Shown piece by piece: positions 63,499 to 64,000 of a DNA stretch of 64,000 nucleotides. The notes below the pieces were generated by a model that saw only the letters and a list, made by a program, of their open reading frames with translations, was not told the DNA's origin and did no database searches. This stretch comes from Conexibacter sp. SYSU D00693 (GTDB lineage Bacteria > Actinomycetota > Thermoleophilia > Solirubrobacterales > Solirubrobacteraceae). Each line of letters begins with the position of its first letter. Positions within the stretch are counted from its first letter, which is position 1. Where the stretch lies: the NCBI RefSeq assembly GCF_017084525.1, contig NZ_CP070950.1, forward strand, positions 186,001 through 250,000. The letters are read 5' to 3'. The position numbers and the translations under genes were made by a program.

Positions 63499-64000
63499 GT
63501 GCGCACGAGGGGACGGCTGGTGATGGGCGTCGCGGCAGCGGCGCTGACGACCGCGGTGGCGCCGGGAGCGGCGAGCGCGCAGACCTGCTCGAGCCCCTGC
63601 AGCTTCACGACCCCCGGGACGCACGGGTTCGTCGTCCCGGACGGCGTCACGAGCCTCGACGTGGTGCTCGTGGGTGGCCGGGGCGCGGACGGCGCCCTCA
63701 ACCCGCCCAACGGCGTCGGCGGCTCCGGGGCGCGCGTCACCGGGACCCTGGCCGTCACTCCCGGCCAGCAGCTCTACGCGGTCGTCGGTGGCAACGGCGA
63801 CACCGACACCGGCCAGGGCGGCGCCAACGGCGGCGGCCGGGGCGCGAGCCTCACCGGAGGGGGCGGCGGCGCGTCGGACGTGCGCACGTGCCTGCCCGGG
63901 ACGGGGTGCGGCGCCCTCGGCACCGCGCAGGACCCGCGCCTGGCGGTGGCCGGGGGCGGGGGCGGGGGCACGCCGAGCAACGCGTTCATCCTGCTCTTCG
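63499..64000 (+). CDS. Secreted glycine-rich protein, 5' part
   Basis: Starts at GTG 63499 after GAGGGGGCTCGAC and runs off the window; 167 codons are visible. The Sec signal is RTRGRLVMGVAAAALTTAVAPGAASA, with cleavage before QTCSSPC. The mature part begins with two close Cys (CSSPCSF), then a beta segment (TPGTHGFVVPDGVTSLDVVLVGGRG) and a Gly-rich block with GGSGARVTGTLAVTPGQQLYAVVGG. Such Gly-rich domains form beta sheets of surface proteins and resemble the Gly-rich region of the giant protein at 44.6-45.2 kb. The function is not known. Confidence 0.75.
   Translation, partial: MRTRGRLVMGVAAAALTTAVAPGAASAQTCSSPCSFTTPGTHGFVVPDGVTSLDVVLVGGRGADGALNPPNGVGGSGARVTGTLAVTPGQQLYAVVGGNGDTDTGQGGANGGGRGASLTGGGGGASDVRTCLPGTGCGALGTAQDPRLAVAGGGGGGTPSNAFILLF

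Overview
The window is very GC-rich, with codon third positions almost always G or C and many GTG starts. The gene content fits a high-GC actinomycete. The signs are the mycobacterial-type fadE5/fadA2/fabG4/htdX block, a DivIVA-like coiled-coil protein, TANNNT promoters sitting directly on start codons, and a SpoIIE-type phosphatase. Thermoleophilia (Solirubrobacterales-like) is my best guess, but that is inference. I saw no tRNA, rRNA, CRISPR array, insertion sequence or prophage.

Layout. 1-7.6 kb: end of prmA, a PAS/SpoIIE phosphatase, an FAD oxidoreductase, a type II NADH dehydrogenase, then the tightly coupled yqeY-phoH-ybeY-era run. 7.6-7.83 kb: a gene-free but strongly structured stretch, probably an RNA. 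7.87-11.9 kb: a frameshifted transglycosylase gene, an ArsA-type ATPase, a squalene/phytoene synthase, a mosaic intergenic repeat region and a membrane protein. 11.97-24.8 kb: hisIE and a complete trp set (trpE, G, D, C, F, B, A). It is interrupted by a GGDEF/HEAT/glycosyltransferase cassette and an HtrA protease. 24.9-30.5 kb: a branched-chain amino-acid ABC transporter (livKHMGF) flanked by two tiny membrane-protein genes. 30.6-37.1 kb: a TIGR01777 epimerase, a candidate small RNA, a small secreted protein, an ACT-malic enzyme, polA and a YdcZ-type membrane protein. 37.2-47.7 kb: a two-gene unit coding for a 307-residue secreted protein and a 3159-residue secreted repeat protein. A 0.5 kb stretch carrying three long perfect hairpins follows. 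48.2-56.1 kb: a small membrane protein, a geranylgeranyl-reductase-like flavoprotein, rpsA, coaE, a lytic transglycosylase, an amino-acid permease and uvrB. 56.1-64 kb: a second copy of part of the intergenic repeat, the divergent fadE5-fadA2 / fabG4-htdX lipid block, mutY, a DivIVA-like gene overlapping a MerR-type regulator, and the start of a secreted glycine-rich protein.

Gene coupling. Within operons most neighbours are joined by 4-base GTGA or ATGA overlaps. Operon starts are often marked by a TANNNT hexamer 6-12 bases before the start codon with no ribosome binding site between. This implies leaderless or nearly leaderless transcripts. In several genes (yqeY, trpF, mutY) the hexamer covers an upstream in-frame start codon, so I moved the start downstream. 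Secreted and transporter genes (livK, the 32.4 kb, 37.3 kb and 38.2 kb genes, the last gene) instead have clear Shine-Dalgarno sequences.

The most unusual items are the giant secreted protein with its partner, the three-hairpin array behind it, the structured RNA candidate after era, the candidate small RNA at 31.7 kb, the mosaic repeats, and the promoter shared by fadA2 and fabG4.
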